The notes: generated from the sequence alone by a model not told the origin. Positions 1 through 7,760 are shown, counted from the stretch's first letter. The stretch is 22,524 nucleotides of DNA from Bacillaceae bacterium UBA7792 (GCA_002480735.1 DLCS01000085.1:20846-43369), one strand, 5' to 3'. Program-made: numbers and translations.

Positions 1-1272
1 GTGGTTGGCGCAGCCCTCGTCATGATTCTAGCCGTGAGCTATAAGCCGAAGGAAGAGATGGAAGAATTTAAAGGGGAATTCTACTATCTTCTACTGGCTG
101 GACTCCTCGGCACGATGATGATGGCTTCAAGTGGGGACTTAATCACGCTATTTATTGGATTGGAGCTACTTTCTCTTTCCTCTTATATTCTTGCAGGAAT
201 CCGAAAAAAGCATTTGCCTTCCAATGAATCAGCGATGAAATATGTGATTAATGGTAGTATTTCAACGGCGATCACGCTGTTTGGAATGAGCTATGTGTAC
301 GGGTTAACGGGTACGACAAACCTAATTGAAATGGCTACTAGTCTGCCGAATCTTGCGGATTCACAATATATTTACCTGCTTGGCCTTGCCTTTTTCATGA
401 TTTTTGTCGGCTTATCCTTTAAACTGGCAACCGTTCCTTATCATATGTGGGCACCGGATGTGTACCAAGGGGCAGCAACACCTGTTACAGCCTTCTTGAG
501 TGTTGTCTCTAAGACAGCAGGTTTTGTCATTGTCCTCCGTGTAATCTTGGTTATTTACTTGAATACACCAGCGGGAGCGTCTGGCGTCGATGCGACTACA
601 CGTCTATTAATCTCGGTTCAGAATTACATTGCTGTCCTTGCTGGAGCAACGATGATAATTGGAAATGTCATTGCCTTAAGACAACGAAACATAAAGCGAT
701 TATTTGCTTACTCAAGTATCGCACATGCAGGATACCTACTGGTCGCAGTAACTGCCCTTTCGACATTCATGTTTGATGCGTTATGGTTCTATTTAGGAGC
801 ATACCTATTTATGAACTTAGGGGCATTCGCAGTGATTCAGCTGATGACGGAGAAAACAGATAACGAAGATATCGGTCAGTTTGCCGGATTGTATCAGAGG
901 TCACCATGGCTAGCTGTTGCTATGGGAGTATTCATCCTCTCACTAGCCGGAATTCCAGGAACAGCTGGCTTTATCGGAAAGCTGAACATCTTCATGGGGG
1001 CTTTAATTCAAGAGCCAGCCCATTATGTACTAGCTTCCGTCATGATCGCGACAACGGTCGTATCGTATTTCTATTATTTCGGTATTTTAACGCAGATCTT
1101 TTTCAGACCATCTGCTGTCGAAGCACCAACCGAAAAAACAAAAATGCCAGTTGGACTTGGTGTCGTCATCGGGCTTTGCGTCATCGCAACCATTTTCTTT
1201 GGTCTATTCCCGAACACTGCGTTGGATTTCTTCCATACGAATTTCAATGGCTTTAATGATTTTTTAAAGTAG
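1..1272 (+). CDS. nuoN: NADH-quinone oxidoreductase subunit N (5'-truncated by the window edge)
   Basis: Membrane subunit of respiratory complex I, one of the antiporter-like subunits that couple NADH oxidation and quinone reduction to proton pumping. The 423 residues seen are almost wholly hydrophobic with many transmembrane helices. Family landmarks are a Glu in the helix LFIGLELLSL (residue 55 of the fragment), and lysines at 80 (SAMKY), 141 (the block KLATVPYHMWAPDVYQGA) and 171, as expected for the proton path. Full NuoN proteins have roughly 480-500 residues, so about 70 are missing upstream. The GTG at base 1 is probably an internal Val codon rather than the start. The stop is followed by a terminator, so this looks like the last gene of a nuo operon. 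Such operons lie before the ywzB-ywmB-murA block in several Bacillaceae, while B. subtilis lacks them. The family call is firm. Confidence 0.96.
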   Translation: MVGAALVMILAVSYKPKEEMEEFKGEFYYLLLAGLLGTMMMASSGDLITLFIGLELLSLSSYILAGIRKKHLPSNESAMKYVINGSISTAITLFGMSYVYGLTGTTNLIEMATSLPNLADSQYIYLLGLAFFMIFVGLSFKLATVPYHMWAPDVYQGAATPVTAFLSVVSKTAGFVIVLRVILVIYLNTPAGASGVDATTRLLISVQNYIAVLAGATMIIGNVIALRQRNIKRLFAYSSIAHAGYLLVAVTALSTFMFDALWFYLGAYLFMNLGAFAVIQLMTEKTDNEDIGQFAGLYQRSPWLAVAMGVFILSLAGIPGTAGFIGKLNIFMGALIQEPAHYVLASVMIATTVVSYFYYFGILTQIFFRPSAVEAPTEKTKMPVGLGVVIGLCVIATIFFGLFPNTALDFFHTNFNGFNDFLK

Positions 1273-1320
1273 TCTGACGAGGGGGAGTCAGATTAAACAA
1301 GGGGTTCTATATAGTTCGTG

Positions 1321-1352
1321 AAAAGAAGGGGAAAAGGGGCCCCTTCTTTTTC
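1321..1352 (+). terminator. Rho-independent terminator after nuoN
   Basis: An 11-bp perfect stem pairs AAAAGAAGGGG (1321-1331) with CCCCTTCTTTT (1340-1350) around an 8-nt loop. The 3' arm itself ends in T-rich sequence. A smaller inverted repeat (TCTGAC/GTCAGA, 1273-1292) lies just after the nuoN stop. Confidence 0.85.
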
Positions 1353-1486
1353 TATGGAGTAAGAATATTGTCAAACCCAGTCCAATTAAAAGTCGATCTT
1401 CTTTCAAGTCAATCGTGAAACCTTTCCACTGCATATTCGTCAAATAGGGAGGCATCCTTTATTACATACCAAAGGAGGGATGGACC

Positions 1487-1723
1487 ATGGTCTCAGGCTT
1501 TGGGCACCAAGCTTTAATTAGCATTATTTCCCACCTAGTTTTTATTGCGATCGCATGGTGGGCATTACAAAGCATAAATTACGAAAAATTGCTTCGGGGA
1601 AACCATGTATTCCAAGCACGGGTACTTTTTATATTATTATCCATTGTCATCGGTTCAACCGTCAGTAATTTTTTCCTCGATTACTTACTATGGTCACAGC
1701 AGTTACCCATGATATTCCAATAA
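1487..1723 (+). CDS. ywzB: DUF1146 family small membrane protein (YwzB-like)
   Basis: A 78-residue integral membrane protein of unknown function. Two hydrophobic segments are visible, about residues 8-28 and 44-66, separated by a basic loop (NYEKLLRGNHVFQAR). The stretches WWALQSI, VFQARV and FFLDYLLWSQQ strongly recall YwzB of B. subtilis, which sits in the same place between the energy-metabolism operon and ywmB-murA. The start is fixed by AAAGGAGG at 1471-1478, eight bases before the ATG. An ATG at 1480 lies in another frame. The 5' gap from nuoN contains a terminator, so it likely has its own promoter. I recalled the B. subtilis sequence from memory and did not align it. Confidence 0.88.
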   Translation: MVSGFGHQALISIISHLVFIAIAWWALQSINYEKLLRGNHVFQARVLFILLSIVIGSTVSNFFLDYLLWSQQLPMIFQ

Positions 1724-1944
1724 GGGGTAAATTCCTATAGAAGTCAGGGCTTATAGATTGTATTAAAAGGGAAAATATCTAGTAAAGATAGGCCTTCATA
1801 CCTTTTCTAATTATGAGGATATTCGGTACAATTCTCTTTGTGTGAATAAATCCGACAATTGGGATATTGTCAAAAACTGACGACTCGTTTTTTGTATGCT
1901 CTGTCTCGCCTTGGTAACAATGATACTAAGGGGAGGAATACAAA

Positions 1945-2691
1945 ATGGGGAAAAAAATCATTGCATTATTCACATCAATTGGTATTATTGGAGTTCTTTT
2001 GCTGTATGTAAATGGGAAAATAGCGATCGCAAACGAGAATCAGGACCTATTGACACTAGTGACAATTTTAGAAAGTGAGAATATAGATATCAATGGATGG
2101 TCTCTACACGCAAGGGAAAAATATGAAACAAAACGGCTAGAGGATGTACAAAAGCATGTCGAGCAGCTCAAAAAGAATTTTCCAGATTGGACATGGAGGA
2201 TTTCCTCTGACGCTAAAAAGTGGCAAGCCATCGCTTCTCGAACGTCTTCCGAAGGAATAGAAGAGAGCATTCAAGTTTTATCTACCCTCACAACACAAAA
2301 TCCACAAACTTACATGATTTATGAAGCCCGTGGCAAGAATTTTACGGGAAAAACAGAGCAATTTATTAAAGAAGATGTAACAAGGAAAATTTCTGACATT
2401 TTTCGTGGAAATACCACATTTTTCTCTTGTATAAAAGGTGAAATCAATGATAAGATGAATACGACTTTGCCTTTTACTGTAAATAAGATACTTGACAAGT
2501 TTCAGGCAGTAGAAATGGAGTCCCTAAAAGAAACAAATTTTATCTCGACATCTGCCTATTCGCCATTATTGGCCAATGGTTTGAGGACAACCAAGAATAA
2601 CATGAATTTGCAGCTAGGAGTTCGGGCAGAAGGATTAGGCGCCAAAACGACCCTCGTAGTTGGCACACCAATCATAACGATTGAATATTAA
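1945..2691 (+). CDS. ywmB: YwmB family exported protein
   Basis: A 248-residue protein with an N-terminal hydrophobic segment (about 5-23) that looks like a signal peptide or membrane anchor. A possible cleavage site lies near residue 30, after AIA. The rest is soluble and should lie outside the membrane. Databases name the family 'YwmB family TATA-box binding protein' because of fold resemblance; no DNA-binding role is implied for an exported protein. I see no catalytic motif. The start is supported by AAGGGGAGG at 1928-1936, eight bases upstream. The gene ends 32 bases before murA with no terminator between, so the two are probably co-transcribed. The order ywzB-ywmB-murA-spoIID is conserved in Bacillus, and this position is a large part of the assignment. 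The molecular role is unknown. Confidence 0.82.
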   Translation: MGKKIIALFTSIGIIGVLLLYVNGKIAIANENQDLLTLVTILESENIDINGWSLHAREKYETKRLEDVQKHVEQLKKNFPDWTWRISSDAKKWQAIASRTSSEGIEESIQVLSTLTTQNPQTYMIYEARGKNFTGKTEQFIKEDVTRKISDIFRGNTTFFSCIKGEINDKMNTTLPFTVNKILDKFQAVEMESLKETNFISTSAYSPLLANGLRTTKNNMNLQLGVRAEGLGAKTTLVVGTPIITIEY

Positions 2692-2723
2692 TATAGAGAA
2701 ATTGGACGCGGAGGGGAATACAC

Positions 2724-4034
2724 TTGGAAAAAATCATCGTCCGCGGCGGTAGAAGGCTTAGCGGTTCTGTGAAAGTAGAAGGAGCAAAGAATGCAGTTTT
2801 GCCGGTTATTGCCGCAACATTATTAGCAAGTGACGGAAGAAGCGTAATTCGGGATGTACCAACTCTCTCCGATGTGTACACGATCAATGAAGTATTACGC
2901 TATTTAAACGCCGATGTGGAGTTTAAAAATAACGAAGTCACTGTTGATGCATCACGCGAGTTAAACATTGAAGCACCCTTTGAATATGTACGAAAAATGC
3001 GTGCTTCTGTCTTAGTTATGGGATCACTACTTGCAAGAAATGGCCGTGCTCGTGTCGCCTTGCCAGGTGGTTGCGCCATTGGTTCTAGGCCGATTGATCA
3101 ACATCTCAAAGGCTTTGAAGCAATGGGAGCAACGGTGAAGGTTGGAAACGGCTTTATTGAAGCAGAGGTAGATGGCCGCCTTCATGGAGCTAAGATTTAT
3201 TTGGATTTCCCGAGCGTAGGAGCAACGGAAAATATTATGATGGCTGCGACCCTAGCACAGGGTACAACCATTTTAGAAAATGTGGCGAAGGAACCAGAGA
3301 TTGTTGATTTAGCCAATTTCCTCAACAAAATGGGGGCAAAGGTTCGCGGTGCTGGTACAGGAACGATTCGAATTGAAGGTGTCGACGTCCTATTTGGCGC
3401 AGACCATACGATCATTCCTGATCGTATTGAAGCAGGTACCTTCATGGTAGCGGCTGCCATTACAGGTGGAAATGTCCTTGTCAAAGGAGCTGTTCCTGAG
3501 CATTTAACCTCCCTTATTGCAAAAATGGAGGAAATGGGAGTTATTTTTGAAGAGGAAGCGGAAGGGCTAAGAGTGCTGGGGCCTGAGCGCCTAAGAGCGG
3601 TTGATATTAAAACGATGCCACATCCAGGCTTCCCAACGGATATGCAATCTCAGATGATGGCGTTGTTACTCAATGCCCAAGGAACAAGCATGATTACAGA
3701 AACGGTCTTTGAAAATCGTTTCATGCATGTCGAAGAATTCCGCAGAATGAACGCAGATATCAAGATTGAAGGTCGCTCCGTTATCTTAAATGGCCCTTCC
3801 AATCTTCAGGGAGCGGAAGTAGCGGCTACCGATCTTCGCGCTGCAGCTGCTTTGATTTTATCAGGCTTAGTTGCAGAAGGAACCACGAGAGTGACAGAGC
3901 TGAAGCACCTGGACCGTGGCTATGTTAACTTCCATCATAAGCTAGCACGTCTTGGTGCAGATATTGAACGTGTTAATGACATGGAAGAAAGAGTTGCGAT
4001 TCAAGAGGCTTATATTGCTGATTTAAATGCATAA
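2724..4034 (+). CDS. murA: UDP-N-acetylglucosamine 1-carboxyvinyltransferase MurA
   Basis: Cytoplasmic enzyme for the first committed step of peptidoglycan synthesis: it transfers enolpyruvate from PEP to the 3'-hydroxyl of UDP-GlcNAc. At 436 residues it has the usual length. The active-site loop shows Cys117 in [11 protein letters not shown], the residue that fosfomycin alkylates. Lys22 in EGAKNAVLP, Asp306 in [10 protein letters not shown] and Arg398 in LDRGYVN match known substrate-contact residues. Low-GC Gram-positive bacteria often carry two copies. Position next to spoIID and ywmB points to the main one (murAA in B. subtilis). The start is TTG with GAGGGG at 2711-2716, eight bases upstream; the N-terminus MEKIIVRGG fits the family. 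A terminator directly follows. Confidence 0.97.
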   Translation: MEKIIVRGGRRLSGSVKVEGAKNAVLPVIAATLLASDGRSVIRDVPTLSDVYTINEVLRYLNADVEFKNNEVTVDASRELNIEAPFEYVRKMRASVLVMGSLLARNGRARVALPGGCAIGSRPIDQHLKGFEAMGATVKVGNGFIEAEVDGRLHGAKIYLDFPSVGATENIMMAATLAQGTTILENVAKEPEIVDLANFLNKMGAKVRGAGTGTIRIEGVDVLFGADHTIIPDRIEAGTFMVAAAITGGNVLVKGAVPEHLTSLIAKMEEMGVIFEEEAEGLRVLGPERLRAVDIKTMPHPGFPTDMQSQMMALLLNAQGTSMITETVFENRFMHVEEFRRMNADIKIEGRSVILNGPSNLQGAEVAATDLRAAAALILSGLVAEGTTRVTELKHLDRGYVNFHHKLARLGADIERVNDMEERVAIQEAYIADLNA

Positions 4035-4042
4035 GAACTACC

Positions 4043-4082
4043 AAAAACCGTGAAATGGTCTCACCATTTGCGGTTTTTATTT
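4043..4082 (+). terminator. Rho-independent terminator after murA
   Basis: A long hairpin pairs AAAAACCGTGAAATGGT (4043-4059) with ACCATTTGCGGTTTTT (4063-4078), with a 3-nt loop and one or two mismatches, and runs into T-rich sequence. It begins nine bases after the murA stop and separates murA from spoIID. Confidence 0.88.
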
Positions 4083-4225
4083 TTGCTTTCAGAATGGCGG
4101 ACTTTTTTTCTCACCATAAGATATTGTGGATGAGACTTGCGGAAATTATACACATTTTTAGTTCTATTGGCTTGTCCATTCCCATATGTATAAGTGAATA
4201 CAAACTTACATATGGAGGCTCTAGC

Positions 4226-5239
4226 ATGAAAAATATGAAACCAATCGCCGTTTTAGCCGCAGTACTATTTGCCGTCACACTGATCATTCCGACAGCACTG
4301 GTCCTCCCTTTTATGGAAAAAACAACGGGCAAGCTTGATGAGGATCTTGAAGGGAAAGAAATCAAAGTGGAATCAAACGAGCCCGCTATTGAGGTAGCGG
4401 TTTATCGTGCCGGTCAGGAAAAGATTGAGAACCTGCCGCTCGAGGAATATATTGTAGGGGTTGTCGCTGCGGAAATGCCAGCAGATTTTGAATTAGAAGC
4501 CCTAAAGGCTCAGGCGATAACAGCAAGAACTTATTTTGCTTATTTAATGAATGGGGAAAAAAAAGGTGTTCCTGAAGGTGCCGATGTGACCGATACGGAA
4601 AATCATCAAGTGTATAAAAGTGATGAAGAGTTGAGGAAGCAGTGGGGAAAAGATTATCAATGGAAGGTGAAGAGAATTCGGGAAGCTGTTCAAGCGACAA
4701 GCGGACAAATTTTAACCTATGAGGGAGCCCCGATATATTCGGCATTCTTCTCAACAAGCAACGGCTTTACGGAGAACTCTGAGGATTACTGGTCGAGTCC
4801 ACGGCCGTATCTAAAGAGTGTGGAAAGTCCATGGGACGTCAATACGGAAAAATTCAACGGGCAAAAGGTAGTATCTATTAAGGAGTTCGAAAAAAAGCTC
4901 GGTGTAAAGCTGACAAATAGTAGTGAAGTTGGCAAGATCCTCGAAAGGACAAAGGGTAATCGCGTCGGAAAGGTCGATATCAACGGCAAAGTATTGACCG
5001 GAAAGGATATCCGGGAGACACTCGAACTAAAATCCTCCGACTTCACCTGGGAACGAAAAGGAAAAAACATCATCATTAATACAAAGGGCTTCGGTCATGG
5101 AGTAGGAATGAGTCAATTCGGGGCAAACGGGATGGCCAAAGAGGGAAAGACCTATAAAGAAATTGTCCAGCATTACTACCAGGGAGTTCAAATCGACACC
5201 GGGACCAACCTCCTCGCCAAAGTCACCGCTAAAAAATAA
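4226..5239 (+). CDS. spoIID: Stage II sporulation protein D, lytic transglycosylase
   Basis: Mother-cell membrane-anchored peptidoglycan hydrolase that, with SpoIIP and SpoIIM, thins septal wall and drives engulfment; it cleaves glycan strands once SpoIIP has removed stem peptides. The protein has 337 residues. An N-terminal membrane anchor lies at about 8-28. The SpoIID domain begins near residue 55 and contains VVAAEMP with Glu83, corresponding to the catalytic Glu of B. subtilis SpoIID. The C-terminal signature GFGHGVGMSQFGANGMA lies at 288-304. The ATG at 4226 is chosen because GGAGG at 4214-4218 is seven bases upstream. A longer frame back to 4055 would run into the murA terminator. In B. 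subtilis the gene is sigma-E dependent. Here AATACAAA at 4197-4204 resembles a sigma-E -10, but I see no convincing -35. Confidence 0.96.
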   Translation: MKNMKPIAVLAAVLFAVTLIIPTALVLPFMEKTTGKLDEDLEGKEIKVESNEPAIEVAVYRAGQEKIENLPLEEYIVGVVAAEMPADFELEALKAQAITARTYFAYLMNGEKKGVPEGADVTDTENHQVYKSDEELRKQWGKDYQWKVKRIREAVQATSGQILTYEGAPIYSAFFSTSNGFTENSEDYWSSPRPYLKSVESPWDVNTEKFNGQKVVSIKEFEKKLGVKLTNSSEVGKILERTKGNRVGKVDINGKVLTGKDIRETLELKSSDFTWERKGKNIIINTKGFGHGVGMSQFGANGMAKEGKTYKEIVQHYYQGVQIDTGTNLLAKVTAKK

Positions 5240-5252
5240 CAGGCTCTTAAAG

Positions 5253-5297
5253 AATAGGGTACAGGATCCAAGCGATTCGTGTACCCTATTTTTGTTT
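5253..5297 (+). terminator. Rho-independent terminator after spoIID
   Basis: An 11-bp perfect stem pairs AATAGGGTACA (5253-5263) with TGTACCCTATT (5280-5290) around a 16-nt loop and is followed by TTTGTTTG. It starts 13 bases after the spoIID stop. Confidence 0.85.
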
Positions 5298-5312
5298 GTG
5301 AGGGTAAAAGTT

Positions 5313-5495
5313 GAGTATACGGCTTATTGGCGCCTGAATGGAGAGAGAATAGCGAGAAAGAGTACTCAATAGGGGTCATTGGCCCCTGAACGGATGGAGA
5401 AAAGAGAGAAAGAGTGTCCAATAGGGGGTATTGGCGCCTGAACGCCGAAGAAAAAAACCGAAAGAGTACCCAATAGAGGTTACTGGATACTACAC
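5313..5495. repeat. Degenerate ~52-bp tandem repeat array, about 3.5 units
   Basis: Units begin with GAGTnnnC at 5313, 5360, 5412 and 5464, giving periods of 47, 52 and 52. The shared core is CCAATAGGGGnnATTGGCGC followed by CTGAACG and a purine-rich tail ending GAGAAAGAGT. Unit 3 holds a perfect small hairpin, CCAATA (5418-5423) with TATTGG (5429-5434), followed by the palindrome GGCGCC (5433-5438). Units 1 and 4 are diverged in the left half and right half respectively. The array fills the gap between convergent spoIID and the VanZ-like gene. I found no other clear full copy in the window. Function is unknown. Confidence 0.8.
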
Positions 5496-5535
5496 CCAGT
5501 TAGAAAAGAGCTCAATGGCCCAATATTTGCTCTCC

Positions 5536-5952
5536 TTAATTCCCCGCAAAAAATCCGCTAAACCACCGAAACCCATGCCTCCGATAGCCTCGCATAACAA
5601 AATAATAAGCCACTAATACCCCAATCGTATCCTTGACAAAGTCAATGACGGTTGCAGAGCGGTATGGAACAAAGGATTGATGGAATTCATCGAGCAGGCC
5701 ATAGCTAATTGCAATCCCTGCACAAACCATGCTCAAGCCCCTTGAAAATCGACCGCTTGTTAAAAAAGCCGCAACTAGAAGTAAATACAGGATTGCAAAC
5801 TCCACAAGATGCATGGACTCTTTGAAAAAGCGGTCAACGGAAGAGTCTGGGAGCTCCACGACAGCATTATGCGGCAAACTTGAAAGAATCCAAACCAATA
5901 GCATGTAAGCAAACGGCAGTAGCCTCACAACCCATTTCAAAAATTTTTTCAT
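5536..5952 (-). CDS. ywnJ: VanZ-like family membrane protein
   Basis: A 138-residue integral membrane protein with about four hydrophobic helices (roughly 8-24, 49-66, 73-92 and 103-120). The VanZ-family signature is clear: LLDEFHQSFVPYRS, followed by VIDFVKDTIG, matches the pattern DExxQ...P.R....D...D..G. VanZ itself gives low-level teicoplanin resistance, but most chromosomal VanZ-like proteins have no known role. The start has AGGGGAA about eight bases upstream on the minus strand. B. subtilis has a VanZ-like gene (ywnJ) beside spoIIQ, so the symbol rests on context plus family and is tentative. It converges on spoIID and diverges from spoIIQ. No clear terminator is seen after it, only the tandem repeat array. 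Confidence 0.85.
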   Translation of the reverse strand: MKKFLKWVVRLLPFAYMLLVWILSSLPHNAVVELPDSSVDRFFKESMHLVEFAILYLLLVAAFLTSGRFSRGLSMVCAGIAISYGLLDEFHQSFVPYRSATVIDFVKDTIGVLVAYYFVMRGYRRHGFRWFSGFFAGN

Positions 5953-5998
5953 AATAATTTCCCCTATCCAAAAGGTCTTTTCCTACGAAAATGGTTAT

Positions 5999-6024
5999 GA
6001 AATGGCCTTACAACCGGCCATTTC
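5999..6024. other. Perfect inverted repeat between the VanZ-like gene and spoIIQ
   Basis: GAAATGGCC (5999-6007) and GGCCATTTC (6016-6024) form a 9-bp perfect stem with an 8-nt loop. Neither strand has a T-run directly after it, and it lies upstream of both divergent genes, so it is not an ordinary terminator. It could be an operator or a structure in the VanZ-like gene's leader. The rest of the 306-nt gap (5953-6258) is AT-rich with poly-A/poly-T stretches near 6127-6144 and 6181-6207. I could not pick out a convincing sigma-F promoter for spoIIQ. Confidence 0.55.
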
Positions 6025-6258
6025 GTTTCATACTAGGTGTGCGATACGTATGGAATAAGCAGCGCTTTTTCCGTATTCTCAAAGATTGCTTGATAGTAAC
6101 TATACTACTACTTTTTTGGTTCAACAAAAATTTTTTAAAAAAAAGCGCCTTACATGAATAATCTTAAAGACTTTGTCGAAAAATAAACCAAAAAAAATTT
6201 TTTACAAATGTATATATTTGGCTCAATCTGTTCAGAATGGTTGCTGAGGTGATGAAAA

Positions 6259-7140
6259 ATGAGAGAGGAAGAAAAGAAACGATCTTCTCAAGATTCAAAG
6301 ATTAAGCGCTTCATGAAAAAGCGTTGGGTGTACCCAAGCCTATATATTGCAGGCGCTGCAATCATTCTAACCGCGGTTCTCTGGTTCCAAAACAGCAACA
6401 ATGCCGATAACGACAAACAAATCGATTACAAGGCTACTGATCTTTCAGGTAAGAAGTTCCAAGAGGATGCTCTGGAAGTTAATAGGGCGATGGAAAACTT
6501 CTCTATGCCGGTAGCAGATCCAGATTCTGTTGTCATTCAAAAAGAGTTTTATGATTTTGATGGCCCAGAAGAAAAGCAAGAAGCAGCATTGGTTTCTTAC
6601 AATAATAGCTATCGTCCAAATACGGGGATAGATATTACGATGGAAAATGGCGAAACCTTTGATGTTCTGGCTGCCTTAAGTGGTAAAGTAACAAGTGTAC
6701 GAGAGGATGCACTTCTCGGCAATGTAATCGAAATCGAGCATGACAAGGGTATTGTAACACAATATCAATCCGTTACGGATATTGGTGTGAAGGTTGGGGA
6801 CCAGGTCGAACAGGGGCACATCCTTGCAAAAGCAGGAAAAAGCTTATACAACGAAGAAGCTGGAACACATTTGCATTTCGAAATCCGCAAAGATGGGGTA
6901 GCGGTTAATCCAATTGACTACTTCAACAAGCCGTTAAGTGCCTTACAGGAAGCAAAAGTGACCGAAGGCAAGGAAATTGATGATAGCGGAAAAACAGATG
7001 ATTCAGCAAAAGAGGAAAAGCCAGCACCTAAAGAAGACAAGTCGAAAAATGCTGATGATAGCAAACAAGATAAGACTAAAGATGATGATGCAACATCTGA
7101 CGAAGAAGACGCTGATAAAGCAGACTCTTCCGACGCCTAA
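6259..7140 (+). CDS. spoIIQ: Stage II sporulation protein Q (degenerate LytM/M23 domain)
   Basis: Forespore membrane protein that pairs across the intermembrane space with SpoIIIAH, forming the zipper that helps engulfment and the channel needed for late forespore gene expression. The 293 residues comprise a short basic cytoplasmic tail, one transmembrane helix (about 24-43), and an M23/LytM domain at about 105-225. A Lys/Asp/Glu/Ser-rich low-complexity tail follows (235-293). The domain keeps HLHFEIR (204-210), but the first metal-ligand His of the HxGxD motif is Asn121 in NTGID. It is therefore probably not an active endopeptidase; B. subtilis SpoIIQ also lacks this His. GAGGT at 6246-6250 supports the ATG. 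The family is forespore sigma-F controlled. A terminator follows. Confidence 0.96.
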   Translation: MREEEKKRSSQDSKIKRFMKKRWVYPSLYIAGAAIILTAVLWFQNSNNADNDKQIDYKATDLSGKKFQEDALEVNRAMENFSMPVADPDSVVIQKEFYDFDGPEEKQEAALVSYNNSYRPNTGIDITMENGETFDVLAALSGKVTSVREDALLGNVIEIEHDKGIVTQYQSVTDIGVKVGDQVEQGHILAKAGKSLYNEEAGTHLHFEIRKDGVAVNPIDYFNKPLSALQEAKVTEGKEIDDSGKTDDSAKEEKPAPKEDKSKNADDSKQDKTKDDDATSDEEDADKADSSDA

Positions 7141-7158
7141 TAATATCCAAAAGATAGG

Positions 7159-7190
7159 GAACCCGCTTAGTTGCGGGTTTTTTCTTTTTT
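7159..7190 (+). terminator. Rho-independent terminator after spoIIQ
   Basis: GAACCCGC (7159-7166) pairs with GCGGGTTT (7173-7180) around TTAGTT, with A/T and G·T pairing at the base, and is followed by TTTCTTTTTT. It starts 19 bases after the stop. Confidence 0.92.
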
Positions 7191-7227
7191 AAGAGTACAT
7201 TTCCTAGCTCCATTTAAAATAGCACGG

Positions 7228-7257
7228 AAACACCGACTTTCTTCTCAAACACCGACT
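7228..7257. repeat. Short direct repeat AAACACCGACT (two copies)
   Basis: AAACACCGACT occurs exactly at 7228-7238 and 7247-7257, spaced 19 bp start to start. It sits in the left part of the 582-nt gene-free stretch 7193-7774. The next bases (to about 7290) include GGCGCC and ATTTCTATTAAAG but no reading frame with a ribosome site. It may be part of a dispersed intergenic repeat; that cannot be judged from one window. Confidence 0.55.
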
Positions 7258-7362
7258 CATTAAGATAGGCGCCATTTCTATTAAAGGATTTCATGCCGTC
7301 AAAAAAATACCCCTCTGACATATATCAATCCGAACCGACAAATTTCTCGGGAAATAATAGAG

Positions 7363-7392
7363 TTGACGTCGATTTAGAGCGAAGGATTTAAT
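7363..7392 (+). promoter_or_regulatory. Candidate sigma-A promoter inside the spoIIQ-spoIIID gap
   Basis: TTGACG (7363-7368) is followed after 18 bases by TTTAAT (7387-7392), a fair match to the vegetative consensus. Transcription would begin near 7399, exactly where the folded block at 7399-7478 starts. There is no gene on either strand for it to serve before spoIIID, 375 bases downstream. Confidence 0.45.
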
Positions 7393-7398
7393 GGAGCG

Positions 7399-7478
7399 GC
7401 TTACGATATTTAAGCAACCCCGAGGGTAATTCCCCGCAAGCGACGGAAAAACAGGGTTTAGCTCGGTCTAAACTCCTG
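7399..7478 (+). other. Possible structured RNA (small RNA or cis-element) with pseudoknot potential
   Basis: Two stems are visible. GCTTA/TAAGC (7399-7403 with 7411-7415) has a 7-nt loop. A strong stem pairs CAGG+GTTTAG (7452-7461) with CTAAAC+CCTG (7468-7473, 7475-7478), with one bulged T and loop CTCGGT. The loop bases CTCGG (7462-7466) are the exact complement of CCGAG at 7420-7424, so a 5-bp loop-loop or pseudoknot contact is possible. No reading frame with a start and ribosome site covers the block. It does not match a riboswitch class that I know. No terminator is obvious at its 3' end. Confidence 0.4.
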
Positions 7479-7537
7479 CAAATTGATTGACTTTTCGAAA
7501 AAATCACCTTATGCCTTGTCCCTATTGCCTTTTTCGT

Positions 7538-7566
7538 GCATATTCCTTAATCCAAGCTAATAAACT
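7538..7566 (+). promoter_or_regulatory. Sigma-E promoter of spoIIID
   Basis: GCATATT (7538-7544) fits the sigma-E -35 consensus KMATATT at every position. After a 14-base spacer, AATAAACT (7559-7566) matches the -10 CATACANT at five of the seven fixed positions. Transcription would start near 7573, giving a leader of about 200 nt before spoIIID. In B. subtilis spoIIID is transcribed by sigma-E RNA polymerase in the mother cell, which agrees. Confidence 0.75.
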
Positions 7567-7587
7567 GTTACAAACCTTACAAAGAGA

Positions 7588-7760
7588 GTGTTTGAGGTGA
7601 GGGGTCGTTTGAGGATGAGAATGCATATATAGTTGGGGACCTGATTATTTCCTGAAATTCAGAAGGCAACGTGCTTTCTGACGCACTTTTTGTGCGGTAG
7701 GCAGTACTTGATGAAGCGATGAAAGCGAGTCTCATTTCACACTTCTCACATCCAATTTAG
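7588..7760 (+). other. spoIIID leader with several very short ORFs (usd-like region, unresolved)
   Basis: In B. subtilis, translation of spoIIID depends on a small upstream ORF, usd. Here the leader holds only tiny candidates. One is a frame ending at 7632 that could start at GTG 7588, or at ATG 7615 about ten bases after GAGGTGAGGGG (7594-7604). A second is a 9-codon frame 7671-7700 behind AGAAGG. The third is a 13-codon frame 7719-7760 (MKASLISHFSHPI) whose TAG touches the spoIIID ribosome site GGGAGGG (7760-7766) but which itself lacks a good ribosome site. A small GCAC/GTGC hairpin lies at about 7683-7694. I cannot say which, if any, is the functional counterpart of usd. Confidence 0.4.

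Noticed and set aside
4183..4204. Sigma-E promoter of spoIID
   Set aside because: CATATG and AATACAAA resemble parts of the consensus but the spacing (8 bases) is far too short; no proper -35 found, so not listed as a feature.
4055..4225. 57-residue N-terminal extension of SpoIID
   Set aside because: It would begin inside the murA terminator and has no ribosome site, while ATG 4226 has GGAGG at the right distance and starts the expected membrane anchor.
5431..5616. 61-aa + strand frame across the tandem repeats and the end of the VanZ-like gene
   Set aside because: It is made of repeat units and antisense to a recognised gene, with no ribosome site.
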